Source of the DNA: Bradyrhizobium sp. AUGA SZCCT0176
GTDB taxonomy: Bacteria > Pseudomonadota > Alphaproteobacteria > Rhizobiales > Xanthobacteraceae
Assembly (NCBI RefSeq): GCF_018130145.1
Contig: NZ_JAFCMB010000014.1
Span: 1-64,000, forward strand
Reading direction: 5' to 3'
DNA: 64,000 bases
The stretch's first letter is position 1. Every line of letters begins with the position of its first letter. Positions 42,756-51,500 of the stretch are shown one piece after another. The notes below the pieces were generated by a model, which worked only from the letters and a program-made list of their open reading frames with translations, had not been told where the DNA came from and did not search any database. The position numbers and the translations under genes were made by a program.

Positions 42756-44024
42756 ATGACCGTACTCATCGCCGGCGGTGGCATTGGCGGGCTGACGCTG
42801 GCGCTCAGCCTGCACCAGATCGGCGTTCCCGCACGCGTCTTTGAAAGCGTGCCGGAGCTTCGGCCGCTCGGCGTCGGTATCAACGTGTTGCCGCATGCGG
42901 TGCGCGAGCTGATCGAGCTCGGCCTGCACGACCAACTCGACGCGGCCGCCGTCCGCACCAAGGAACTGGCGTATTTTTCCAAGCACGGCAAACCGATCTG
43001 GAGCGAGCCGCGCGGCGTCGAAGCCGGCTACAAATGGCCGCAATTCTCGATCCACCGCGGCACGCTGCAGCAGATCCTGCTCGACGCCGCGACCGAACGG
43101 CTCGGAAAAGAGAACATCCTCACCAGCCACCATCTCACCGGCTGGACAGAAAGCGCCGATGGCGTCCGCGCCGAATTCATCGACAAGGCGACCGGGAAAA
43201 CGGCCGGGAGCCATGACGGCGTGCTGCTGATTGCCGCCGACGGCATTCATTCGGCGATCCGCGAAAAACTTTATCCGCAGGAAGGCCCGCCGATCTGGAA
43301 TGGGCGCATCCTGTGGCGCGGCATCACCAAATCTGACGCCTTCCTGTCGGGCCGCACCATGATCATGGCCGGCCACGAGATCCTGAAATTCGTCTGCTAT
43401 CCGATTTCGAAGCAGCCGGACGCCTCAGGCAAGTCTAGCATCAACTGGGTGGCCGAGCGGCACATGCCGCCGACCTATCAGTGGCGCCGCGAGGACTATA
43501 ACCGGACCGCCAAGCTCGACGAATTCCTGCCCTGGTTCAAGGACTGGAAATTCGACTGGCTCGACGTGCCCGGCCTGATCCGCAACTGCCCGCATGCGTA
43601 CGAATATCCGCTGGTCGACCGCGATCCGATTCCGCAATGGACCTTCGGCCGGGTCACATTGATGGGCGACGCCGCGCATCCGATGTACCCGATCGGCTCC
43701 AACGGCGCCTCGCAGGCGATTTTGGATGCCCGCGTGATCACCCGCGAAATCCTGGCGCACGGCCCGACCAACGCGGCGCTCGCAGCCTATGAGGCCGAGC
43801 GCCGGCCCGCGACCACGGATCTCGTGATGCTGAACCGGCGCAACGGGCCGGAACAGGTGATGCAGATGGTCGAGGAACGCGCGCCCGACGGCTATGAGGT
43901 CGTCACCGACGTGCTGTCGCTGCAGGAGCTGGAAGACATCGCGGCGAACTACAAGCGCGTCGCCGGTTTCCAGGTCGAAGGCCTCAACGCCAAGCCGCCG
44001 ATCGTGCAGTTGCCTGCGCGATAG
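42756..44024 (+). CDS. Flavin-dependent monooxygenase (FAD_binding_3 type)
   Basis: A 422-residue class A flavoprotein hydroxylase. The ADP-binding motif is VLIAGGGIGGLTLALSL (residues 3-19), the second FAD contact is GVLLIAADGIHSAIREKL (the DG motif) and the third is VTLMGDAAHPMYPIGSNGASQAILD (the GD motif). This order is diagnostic of salicylate-hydroxylase-like enzymes that use NAD(P)H. The substrate is an aromatic or similar ring, unspecified. Start ATG at 42756 with GAGG upstream. It forms a plus-strand pair with the NTF2-like gene. Confidence 0.9.
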   Translation: MTVLIAGGGIGGLTLALSLHQIGVPARVFESVPELRPLGVGINVLPHAVRELIELGLHDQLDAAAVRTKELAYFSKHGKPIWSEPRGVEAGYKWPQFSIHRGTLQQILLDAATERLGKENILTSHHLTGWTESADGVRAEFIDKATGKTAGSHDGVLLIAADGIHSAIREKLYPQEGPPIWNGRILWRGITKSDAFLSGRTMIMAGHEILKFVCYPISKQPDASGKSSINWVAERHMPPTYQWRREDYNRTAKLDEFLPWFKDWKFDWLDVPGLIRNCPHAYEYPLVDRDPIPQWTFGRVTLMGDAAHPMYPIGSNGASQAILDARVITREILAHGPTNAALAAYEAERRPATTDLVMLNRRNGPEQVMQMVEERAPDGYEVVTDVLSLQELEDIAANYKRVAGFQVEGLNAKPPIVQLPAR

Positions 44025-44054
44025 TTGATTTCGAGAGCTGGCTGATTTCCACAC

Positions 44055-44138
44055 GTCATTGCGAGCGAAGCGAAGCAATCCATCACGTGGCAAAGCGGAT
44101 AAATGGATTGCTTCGTCGCTGACGCTCCTCGCAATGAC
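44055..44138. repeat. Family B palindromic repeat (copy 2)
   Basis: gtcattgcgagcgaagcgaa at the left and ttgcttcgtcgctgacgctc...gcaatgac at the right. Between them are gcaatccatcacg and ggataaatgga. Related to 9472-9554. It lies between the FAD monooxygenase and the convergent thioesterase stops. Confidence 0.88.
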
Positions 44139-44153
44139 GGAGCTGCATCCGTA

Positions 44154-44573
44154 CTACCCGATCGCCTTCGCCATCTCAACCAGCCGCGCGCTGGTGCTGG
44201 CGGTGGCGAGCAACGTGCCATCCTCGGCCATCAACCTGCCCTCGACGAAGGCGACGGTCTTGCCGAGCTGAGTGACGGTCGCTTCGCCGATCAGCTTGCC
44301 CGGCCTGGCTGGCGCCAGAAAATTTATGGTTATTGTGATGGTCGCGGTGTAGAGCCTGCCCTCAGACATGACGAGCACCGCCGGACCCATGGTGTCGTCG
44401 AGCATGGCGGAGAGAATGCCGCCCTGCACGAAGCCAGCCGGGTTGCAAAAGTCCTTTCGGCCATCGAAGCCGATCCGGATCCATCCCTCTTTGGGACGTG
44501 CGTCGAGCAAATGCCAGCCGAGCAGCTTGGCGCATGGTGGGGCCGTGAAATTGTCGAGCGCGGTTGCGATCAT
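44154..44573 (-). CDS. PaaI family thioesterase (hotdog fold)
   Basis: A 139-residue acyl-CoA thioesterase of the PaaI/hotdog family. The helix with the catalytic region is PAGFVQGGILSAMLDDTMGPAVLVM (residues about 45-70), in which GG..SAMLD is the usual active-site helix; the strand ends YTATITITINFLAPARPGKLIGEATVTQLG. It cleaves CoA esters, perhaps aromatic ones; the substrate is unknown. ATG at 44573 with a strong AGGAGG. A 9-base-arm palindrome (44608-44631) precedes its promoter. Confidence 0.86.
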   Translation of the reverse strand: MIATALDNFTAPPCAKLLGWHLLDARPKEGWIRIGFDGRKDFCNPAGFVQGGILSAMLDDTMGPAVLVMSEGRLYTATITITINFLAPARPGKLIGEATVTQLGKTVAFVEGRLMAEDGTLLATASTSARLVEMAKAIG

Positions 44574-44607
44574 GAGATCCTCCTGATCGCAGCGTTGTAG
44601 CGGAGGC

Positions 44608-44631
44608 CTGCTGACAGCGTGGTGTCAGCAG
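44608..44631. promoter_or_regulatory. Palindrome upstream of the thioesterase gene
   Basis: CTGCTGACA-gcgtgg-TGTCAGCAG, perfect 9-base arms, flanked by ggaggc and gcctcc that extend the stem with a bulge. It lies 35 bases upstream of the thioesterase ATG and 31 bases after the next gene's stop. No T-run follows, so an operator is likelier than a terminator. Confidence 0.55.
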
Positions 44632-44661
44632 ACCAGAACCGCCTCCCAAGTAAATAGTGGA

Positions 44662-45339
44662 CTACTTAAGCGCACGAGACCTCTGTCTCATCGCTCCATT
44701 TTCGAGATACGCAACCCCGTTTGGGGCCGAACTGCTGATGAACTCAGCGACAAAGGCGCGCCCGATATCGTCCTGCTCAATCGTGCCAAAAGGTCCCGGA
44801 ATCAGACGCCCCAGCCAGGCCACATAGCGCGGCGTGTGAGCATTGCCCGCGATAATTCCGGGGCGAAAAATCGCGAGGCGTTGGAAGCCTATCCCTCGAA
44901 CCGTCTCTTCTTTCAACCCCATGACCCGCACATAGCGAATCCTGCTTTTCGAGGTGCTTCCCACTGCCGAGAGCAGTGAAAACCGTGTGATACCTCCGGC
45001 CTGACAACCGCGGGCAAAGCCACCCACCACGCCAATTTCGAGCGCCTTTAATTCCTCCTCACTCCACTTCAAGCTGCCTTTGCCGACACCAACACAGGAT
45101 GCCCCATAGACAGGATCGCCTTGCGCAACCATGCTCTGCGCAAGCTTGGTCACTTCTGCCGGAAACTGAGCGGCTGCCGTATCCAGGACCACCTGCCGCA
45201 CACGGGGATCAGCGCTCACAGAAATCGCCCTGCGATTGACCATCACTACTCCTGCGCAGGACGGCTCCGCCGCCAGCGCACGCACCACCGCAGCTCCCAC
45301 CTGCCCCGTGCCACCGATGATCAAGACACGAAATGCCAT
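44662..45339 (-). CDS. NAD(P)-binding Rossmann-fold protein (atypical SDR)
   Basis: A 225-residue protein with the N-terminal dinucleotide motif VLIIGGTGQVGAAVVRALAAEP (GxxGxxG, residues 4-25). It continues with GASCVGVGKGSLKWSEEELKALE and RFSLLSAVGSTSKSRIRYVRVMGLKEETV (Ser-x-V-G-S-x5-Y-x4-K pattern related to atypical short-chain dehydrogenases). Length and motifs fit the NAD(P)H-binding proteins related to HTATIP2/TIP30 or YwnB. Base composition is more AT-rich than in the neighbouring genes, which suggests acquisition. ATG at 45339. No operon partner apart from the thioesterase gene downstream. Confidence 0.78.
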   Translation of the reverse strand: MAFRVLIIGGTGQVGAAVVRALAAEPSCAGVVMVNRRAISVSADPRVRQVVLDTAAAQFPAEVTKLAQSMVAQGDPVYGASCVGVGKGSLKWSEEELKALEIGVVGGFARGCQAGGITRFSLLSAVGSTSKSRIRYVRVMGLKEETVRGIGFQRLAIFRPGIIAGNAHTPRYVAWLGRLIPGPFGTIEQDDIGRAFVAEFISSSAPNGVAYLENGAMRQRSRALK

Positions 45340-45394
45340 TTTAGGCCTCTTACTGTTTGACGCGCCATCCTCCGCGGGATTTGGCGATGGCTTG

Positions 45395-46489
45395 CTAGAG
45401 ATTTAGCCCGTGCGCGATCGCCTTGCGCATGACATTGGGCAGCGCCTCACCCGCGAGCGTCGCGATCGGGACCCAGCGCATTCTGTCCGGTGCTCGCGTC
45501 CGCGCGGCCACCTTCGCGGTGTAGATCACCAGCTCAAGCGGAAAATGCGTGAAGACATGCGTCACCACGCCCACCTTGCGATGCCATTTGGCGATCCCCT
45601 TGAGCGCCGGCGCCTGCTGCAAGGCCGCCTTGTCGTCCTGGCCGGCGAGCCAGTCCGAGCCCGGGACTTCGGTCATGCCGCCAAGCAGGCCTTTTTCCGC
45701 GCGGGTGCGAACCAGCAATTCATCGCCCCGCGTGACGATGAAGGCCGCGCCGCGGCGCATCGTTCCCGTCTTCTTCGGCGCTTTGCGCGGAAAAATCTCC
45801 TGATCGCCGCGTGACCGTGCCAGGCAATCGTCGTTCAGCGGACACAGCACACATGCCGGTTTCTTCGGTGTGCAAATCGAAGAGCCCAAATCCATCAGAG
45901 CCTGCGCGCTGTCCCCGGCGCGAGAAGGACCCAGCAACGTTGCTGCGAGCTGCTGGATCAACGGTTTGGCCTGCGGCAACGGTTCCTCGACCGCAAACAG
46001 CCGCGACACTACGCGCTCGATATTGCCGTCGACCGGCATCGTGCTGATGTCGAACGCAATCGCCGAGATCGCCGCTGCCGTGTAGGGCCCGATGCCCGGC
46101 AGTGCGCGCAGGCCCTCCTCGGTATCCGGAAACACCCCGCCATGGTCGCGCAACACCGCGACCGCGCAGGCGTGCAGATTGCGCGCCCGCGAATAGTAGC
46201 CAAGCCCGGCCCACATCCGCAGCACGTCGTCGAGCGAGGCCCGGCCAAGCGCCGCGACATCGGGCCAGCGCGTCACAAACTTCAGGAAGTACGGCCCGAC
46301 GGTTTTGACGCCGGTCTGCTGCAGCATGATTTCGGACAGCCAGACCCGGTAAGGATCCGCCCGCTCCCCCGCCGGCGGCCGCCACGGCAGCACGCGGCGA
46401 TGCCGGTCGTACCAATCGAGCACCAACGCGGGGCGACCGGGCGTCTCACTTCCTCGTCGTCGGGGTTTGGTGGCCACGGCAGGATTCAT
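45395..46489 (-). CDS. mutY: A/G-specific adenine glycosylase
   Basis: A 364-residue DNA repair enzyme that removes adenine opposite 8-oxoguanine. The catalytic Glu is in WLSEIMLQQTGVKTV (Glu53), the helix-hairpin-helix is LPGIGPYTAAAI (130-141), the catalytic Asp is in MPVDGNIERV (Asp154), and the 4Fe-4S loop is CTPKKPACVLCPLNDDC. The C-terminal NUDIX-like domain checks 8-oxoguanine (VVTHVFTHFPLELVIYTA). Start ATG at 46489; the longer frame to 46666 passes through a family C repeat. It belongs to the mutY-dciA-dsbA-smc block but is on the other strand. Confidence 0.95.
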   Translation of the reverse strand: MNPAVATKPRRRGSETPGRPALVLDWYDRHRRVLPWRPPAGERADPYRVWLSEIMLQQTGVKTVGPYFLKFVTRWPDVAALGRASLDDVLRMWAGLGYYSRARNLHACAVAVLRDHGGVFPDTEEGLRALPGIGPYTAAAISAIAFDISTMPVDGNIERVVSRLFAVEEPLPQAKPLIQQLAATLLGPSRAGDSAQALMDLGSSICTPKKPACVLCPLNDDCLARSRGDQEIFPRKAPKKTGTMRRGAAFIVTRGDELLVRTRAEKGLLGGMTEVPGSDWLAGQDDKAALQQAPALKGIAKWHRKVGVVTHVFTHFPLELVIYTAKVAARTRAPDRMRWVPIATLAGEALPNVMRKAIAHGLNL

Positions 46490-46525
46490 GAAGGCACTGT
46501 AATAGCAGGATGACAATCTCTCCAC

Positions 46526-46613
46526 GTCATGCCCGCGCTTGTCGCGGGCATCCACGTCTTTCTTCTCGATAGTCCAAGATGACGTGGATGGCCGGGCCAA
46601 GCCCGGCCTTGAC
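46526..46613. repeat. Family C palindromic repeat (copy 3)
   Basis: gtcatgcccgcgcttgtcgc at the left, tccacgtctt and gacgtggatggccgggccaa in the middle, and aagcccggccttgac at the right. It sits between mutY and the orphan antitoxin gene. Confidence 0.85.
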
Positions 46614-46643
46614 GGTGTAGCGGTTCCTGCGGAGAGCCGCGCC

Positions 46644-46667
46644 GTGCTAAAAGCCCCCCATGGCAAA
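46644..46667 (+). repeat. Left direct repeat at the higA insertion
   Basis: gtgctaaaagccccccatgg followed by caaa. The same string, with two differences, is at 46972-46994. This copy carries the higA start codon. Confidence 0.75.
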
Positions 46668-46980
46668 GCGCAATCCGCACCCCGGCGAAATTTTACTCGA
46701 AGAGTTCCTTAAACCGATGGCTTTGAGCCAGAATGGCCTGGCGCGCGCCGTCCACGTCGCTCCCCGCCGCATCAATGAGATCGTGTTGGGCAAAAGGGAC
46801 ATCACCGCCGACACCGACCTCCGACTTGCCCGCTATTTCGGAATGTCGGAGGGGTTCCTCCTCGGGCTGCAGATGGACTACGACCTGATGCAGCGGCGGC
46901 GCGAGATCGACCGTGATCTCAAGGCGATCCGCCCCGCGCAGCGTGATACGGGCTGCCGCTGCCCGGCAGTGGTGCTATAA
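46660..46980 (+). CDS. higA: HigA-family antitoxin without a toxin gene
   Basis: A 106-residue antitoxin and DNA-binding protein of the HigA type. It begins MAKRNPHPGEILLEEFLKPM, where HPGEILLEE is the family signature, followed by a helix-turn-helix LSQNGLARAVHVAPRRINEIVLGKRDITADTDLRLARYFG. HigA normally follows a higB ribonuclease gene; the 170 bases upstream hold only a palindromic repeat and no HigB frame. It uses codons such as TTA that are rare in neighbouring genes. It is between two 23-24 bp direct repeats, which suggests a recent insertion. It could still act as a regulator. Confidence 0.85.
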   Translation: MAKRNPHPGEILLEEFLKPMALSQNGLARAVHVAPRRINEIVLGKRDITADTDLRLARYFGMSEGFLLGLQMDYDLMQRRREIDRDLKAIRPAQRDTGCRCPAVVL

Positions 46981-46994
46981 GCCCCCATGGCAAA
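46972..46994 (+). repeat. Right direct repeat at the higA insertion
   Basis: gtgctataagcccccatggc followed by aaa. It covers the last codons of higA and the start of the DUF721 gene. Confidence 0.75.
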
Positions 46995-47466
46995 ACCCGG
47001 CCCGATCTCCGCAAAACCGCTTTCCGTCCTGCTCGGCGACGTGTTTTCGGACGCCTATGCCAAGCAGGGGTTCGCCGCGCGCGAGCTGGTGACGCGCTGG
47101 GCTGAGATTGCAGGCCGCGAGATCGCGGCCCATTCCGAGCCGCTGAAGATGCAATGGCCGCGGCCGGTCGAGGGCCAGCCGCAGGAACCGGCCACCCTGG
47201 TGCTGCGGGTGGAAGGTCCGATGGCGCTGGAAATCCAGCATTCCTCCGACGTGATCCTGGAGCGGGTCAACCGCTTCTTCGGCTGGAGCGCGGTCGGACG
47301 GCTGGCGCTGCGGCAGGCGCCGCTGTCGCGCCGGGACCGGCCAAAACCGTCCCGCGCGCCGGACCCGAAGGCGGTCGCCGAGATCGCCAAAACCCTGTCC
47401 TCGGTCGAGGATGACGAATTGCGCGACGCGCTGGCGCGGCTTGGTGCCTCGATCAAGCGAAATTGA
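46987..47466 (+). CDS. DUF721/DciA-like protein
   Basis: A 159-residue protein of the DUF721 family, to which DciA, the loader of the DnaB helicase in most bacteria without DnaC, belongs. It opens PLSVLLGDVFSDAYAKQGFAARELVTRWAEIAGREIAAHSEP and contains GPMALEIQHSSDVILERVNRFFG, the KH-like core of the family. The C-terminal half is basic and disordered. The start ATG at 46987 has no good Shine-Dalgarno. It is followed by dsbA-like and smc, a gene order that is conserved in alphaproteobacteria. Confidence 0.84.
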   Translation: MAKPGPISAKPLSVLLGDVFSDAYAKQGFAARELVTRWAEIAGREIAAHSEPLKMQWPRPVEGQPQEPATLVLRVEGPMALEIQHSSDVILERVNRFFGWSAVGRLALRQAPLSRRDRPKPSRAPDPKAVAEIAKTLSSVEDDELRDALARLGASIKRN

Positions 47467-47583
47467 GCCTGCCGCGCGCCCGGCCCGCGGCAACCTGCCA
47501 TTGCCACAATTATCGTTTCAAGCTACGCGAAGGCTCGTTTTTCGTACTTCTTCGGGCGTGAACGCGCCAATCGGGAGCTGACC

Positions 47584-48240
47584 TTGATCATCACGCGCCG
47601 CGCCTTCACCGCCGCCCTTTCGCTGACCGGGCTTGCCGCCCTCGCCGGCTTCTCGCCGCTGCGGCTGATCAATGACGCGCTGGCACAGGGCGCCGCCGAC
47701 GTCGCCAAGCCGCAGTCGCTGCCGGACATGGCGCTCGGCCCGGCGAATGCCTCGGTCACCATCACCGAATACGCCTCGATGAGCTGCTCGCATTGCGCAG
47801 CGTTCACGGAGCAGGTGTTCCCCAAGATCAAGGCGGAATTCATCGACACCGGCAAGATCCGTTTCGTGTTCCGCGAATTCCCGCTCGACATCAAGGCCGC
47901 CGCCGGTTCGATGCTGGCGCGCTGCATCGCCAAGGACGACGCGCCGAAATATTTCGCGGTCGTCGACCTCCTCTTCAAGCAGCAGAACGACTGGGTGCTG
48001 AAGAACACCACGGAGACGCTGATCCGGATCGGCAAGCAGGCCGGCCTCACGCAAGCGGCGGTGGAAGATTGCCTCAAGGACCAGAAGCTGCTCGACAAGA
48101 TCGCGGCCGACCAGAAATACGCCGCCGAGGTGCTGAAGGTGCAGTCGACGCCGACCTTCTTCATCAATGGCGAGATGATCAAGGGCGAGCAGAGTTTCGA
48201 GGAGTTCAGCAAGCGCATCAATTCGATGCTCAAGAGCTGA
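47584..48240 (+). CDS. DsbA-family thiol oxidoreductase (TTG start)
   Basis: A 218-residue protein. The signal sequence MIITRRAFTAALSLTGLAALAGFS with a twin-arginine (RR) is followed by the thioredoxin fold; the active site is CSHC (Cys68-Cys71), in the context SMSCSHCAAF. The cis-Pro loop is VQSTPTFFINGE. It matches the DsbA/BdbD type oxidoreductases that form disulphides in secreted proteins. The start is TTG at 47584 with GGGAG eight to twelve bases upstream; no ATG suits. The twin arginine may be a Tat signal, though short cytoplasmic tails can also use Sec. Confidence 0.86.
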   Translation: MIITRRAFTAALSLTGLAALAGFSPLRLINDALAQGAADVAKPQSLPDMALGPANASVTITEYASMSCSHCAAFTEQVFPKIKAEFIDTGKIRFVFREFPLDIKAAAGSMLARCIAKDDAPKYFAVVDLLFKQQNDWVLKNTTETLIRIGKQAGLTQAAVEDCLKDQKLLDKIAADQKYAAEVLKVQSTPTFFINGEMIKGEQSFEEFSKRINSMLKS

Positions 48241-48309
48241 TCGGCTCATTTTGAGGGAGCAGGCCTGATCGGCCGGCGCGCGAAGCGAACAAATCCCTGT
48301 TGAAAACCT

Positions 48310-48521
48310 GATTCGCCCACCGGATTCATACGGGCCTGTAAGCCCTGCAAAAACCTCGACAAAAGGCTTGGGAAAAGCCCTTCGCGCCCGTTGCCCTTCG
48401 GCCCCGGCCTCGCCATTGTCGCGCTCCATAAGAGACGCAACGCGCGACTCATCCACACACCGACATTGCCTTCCATGGTATTGTCACGGCAGGGAGATTC
48501 GCGCCCCGCCAACAGAGAATC
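48310..48521 (+). promoter_or_regulatory. Cluster of five GANTC sites upstream of smc
   Basis: In the 287-base gap before smc, GANTC occurs at 48310-48314, 48323-48327, 48446-48450, 48496-48500 and 48517-48521. Roughly one site would be expected by chance in such a length. Clusters of CcrM targets mark genes under cell-cycle control in alphaproteobacteria. Confidence 0.6.
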
Positions 48522-48527
48522 GTGTTC

Positions 48528-51500
48528 ATGAAACTCACGCGCCTCCGCCTTCATGGTTTCAAGTCGTTCGTTGAACCCACCGACTTCATGATCGAGCCCG
48601 GCCTGACCGGCGTGGTCGGGCCGAACGGCTGCGGCAAATCCAACCTGGTCGAGGCACTACGCTGGGCGATGGGCGAGACCTCGCACAAATCGCTGCGCGC
48701 CGCCGACATGGATGCGGTGATCTTTGCCGGTTCCGGCAACCGTCCGGCGCGCAACCACGCCGAAGTGGTGATGACGATCGACAATGCCGATCGCTCGGCG
48801 CCGGCGGCAATGAACGACCGCGAGATTCTGGAAATTTCCCGACGCATCGAGCGCGAAGCAGGCTCGGTCTATCGCATCAATGGCCGCGACGTCCGCGCCC
48901 GTGACGTGCAGATCCTGTTCGCCGATGCCGCCACTGGCGCGCGTTCGCCGGCACTGGTTCACCAGGGCAAGATCGGCGAAATCATTCAGGCCAAGCCCGA
49001 ACAGCGCCGCCGCGTGCTGGAAGACGCCGCCGGCGTCGCCGGGCTGCACGCCCGCCGCCATGAAGCCGAATTGCGGCTGCGGGCGGCCGAGACCAACCTC
49101 ACCCGGGTCGAGGACGTGATCGGCCAGCTCTCCGGCCAGGTCGACGGCTTGAAGAAGCAGGCGCGGCAGGCGATCCGGTTCCGCGAAGTCGCCGCCAAGG
49201 TGCGCAAGACCGAGGCCACGCTGTTCCATCTGCGCTGGCTCGAAGCCAACACCGACGTGGCGGAAGCCGCGCGCACCCATGACCTCAACGTGCGCGAGAT
49301 GGCTGAACGCACCCGTGAACAGGCTGAAGCGGCCCGTATCCAGGCGATCCGCGCCTCCGAACTGCCCGCGCTGCGCGAGGGCGAAGCCCGCGCCGCGGCC
49401 GGACTGCAACGCCTCACCAATGCGCGCGAGCTGCTCGACCGCGAGGAAGAGCGCGCGAAGGAGCGTGTCGCCGAACTCGACCGCCGCCTGACCCAGTTCA
49501 CCGCCGACATCGCACGCGAACAGCAGCAGACCTCGGACGCCGAAGTCGCCTTGCTGCGGCTCGACACCGAAGATTCGGAAATCAAGGAAGAGATCAAGTC
49601 GCGCGTCGAGAAGCGCAGCGGCGTCGATGAACGCGTCTCCGAAGCGGAAGCGACGCTGGCCGCCGCCGAGCGCATGTTCTCGGAATTGACGACGGTGCTG
49701 GCCGACCTCACCGCCAAGCGCAACCAGTTAGAGGCCGGCGTGCGCACCCATCGCGACCGCCTGGCCCGGCTCGACCAGGAAATCGCCAACGTCCAGGCTG
49801 AGGAAACCAAGCTCGCGCAGGAAACCGGCAATCTCGGCGACCTCGACGCGCTTGCCGGCGCCATGGAAACCGCGCAGGAAACGCTCGCCGCATCGGAAGC
49901 CGCGGCGCAGGCCAACGAAGCCGGCCATGTCGCCGCGCGTGCACGGCTGGAAGCGTCACGTGCGCCGCTGGCGGAAGCCGACAAGCGCGTGCAACGGTTA
50001 GAGACCGAAGCGCGCACGATTTCAAAGCTCGTCAATGGCGAGACCAAGAACCTGTGGCCGCCGATCATCGATGGCGTCACCGTCACCAAGGGGTACGAAA
50101 AGGCGCTTGGCGCCGTGCTCGGCGACGACCTCGATGCACCGATCGATCCGTCCGCGCCGATGCGCTGGACCAATGCGGGTGCAACCTTCGACGATCCGGC
50201 GTTGCCCGCGGGCGTCGAAGCGCTTGCCGCCCATGTCGAAGCGCCGTCCGAGTTGGCGCGCCGTCTGGCGCAGATCGGCGTCGTCGCCAAGGAGCGCGGC
50301 GCGGAACTGGTGTCGCAGCTGAAGACCGGCCAGCGGCTGGTGTCGCTGGAAGGCGACGTCTGGCGCTGGGACGGCTTTGTCGCCGCCGCCCACGCCCCGA
50401 CCGGCGCCGCACGGCGTCTCGCCGAACGCGCCCGCCTGGTCGATATCGAAAACGAGCTGGAGCAGGCCCGCAGCGATGCGGCCGCCAAGCGGCAGGCGCT
50501 GGAAGACGCCGAGAGCGAATTGAAGGCGGCATCGGGCGCCGAGTCTGCTGCCCGTGACGCCTGGCGTGCCGCGCAGCGCGAGGCCGATGCCGCACGCGAA
50601 CGCCATGCCGCGACCGAGCGCGAGATCAACCGCCACGCCGCACGCAAAGCGACGCTGACAGAAGCCCATACGCGCATTGCCGCCGACCGTGCCGAAGTCG
50701 AGGCCGCGCATGAGAACGCCAATGCGGTGCTGGCCGAGCTGCCGCCGAGCCTCGAGACCGAAACCAGGCTCGCCACCGTTCGCACCGACATCGAGGGCCA
50801 TCGCCGCTTCGCAGCACAAGTGCGTGCCGAAGCGCAGGCGCTGGCGCGCGAGGCTGAACTGGCCGACCGCCGTGTGCAGGCGATCCTCGCCGAGCGCACC
50901 GAATGGCAGAACCGCAAGCAAAGCGCAGCCTCGCAGGTTTCCACCATCGAAGCCCGCGTCACCGAAGTGACCGCAGAGCGTGCCGAGCTCGAAGACGCGC
51001 CGGCGCTGTTCGCCCAGAAGCGCCGCGCGCTGATCAGCGAGATCGAGTCCGCCGAAAGCGCGCGCCGCGTCGCCGCGGATGCGCTGGCTGCGGCCGAGAG
51101 CGTGATGGCGGAGACCGACCGCGAGGCAAAGGCTTCGCTGGAAGCGCTCTCCAGCGCCCGCGAGGCGTGCGCCCGCGCCGAGGAACGCATGGACGGCACC
51201 AGGCGCCGCCTCTCCGACATCGAGCGCGAAATCCACGACATGCTCGAAGTCGAACCGCATGCCGTGGCTGGTCTGGCCGAACTCGAGCCGGGCGCGGAAT
51301 TGCCGCCGCTCGCCGAGATCGAGGAAAACCTCGAAAAGCTGCGCCGCGACCGCGAGCGGCTCGGCGCGGTCAATCTGCGCGCCGAGGAAGAGCTGCGTGA
51401 AGTCGAGACCCAGCACACGGCATTGACCACCGAACGCGACGACCTCGTCGAAGCCATCAAGCGGCTGCGCCAAGGCATCCAAAGCCTCAACAAGGAGGCG

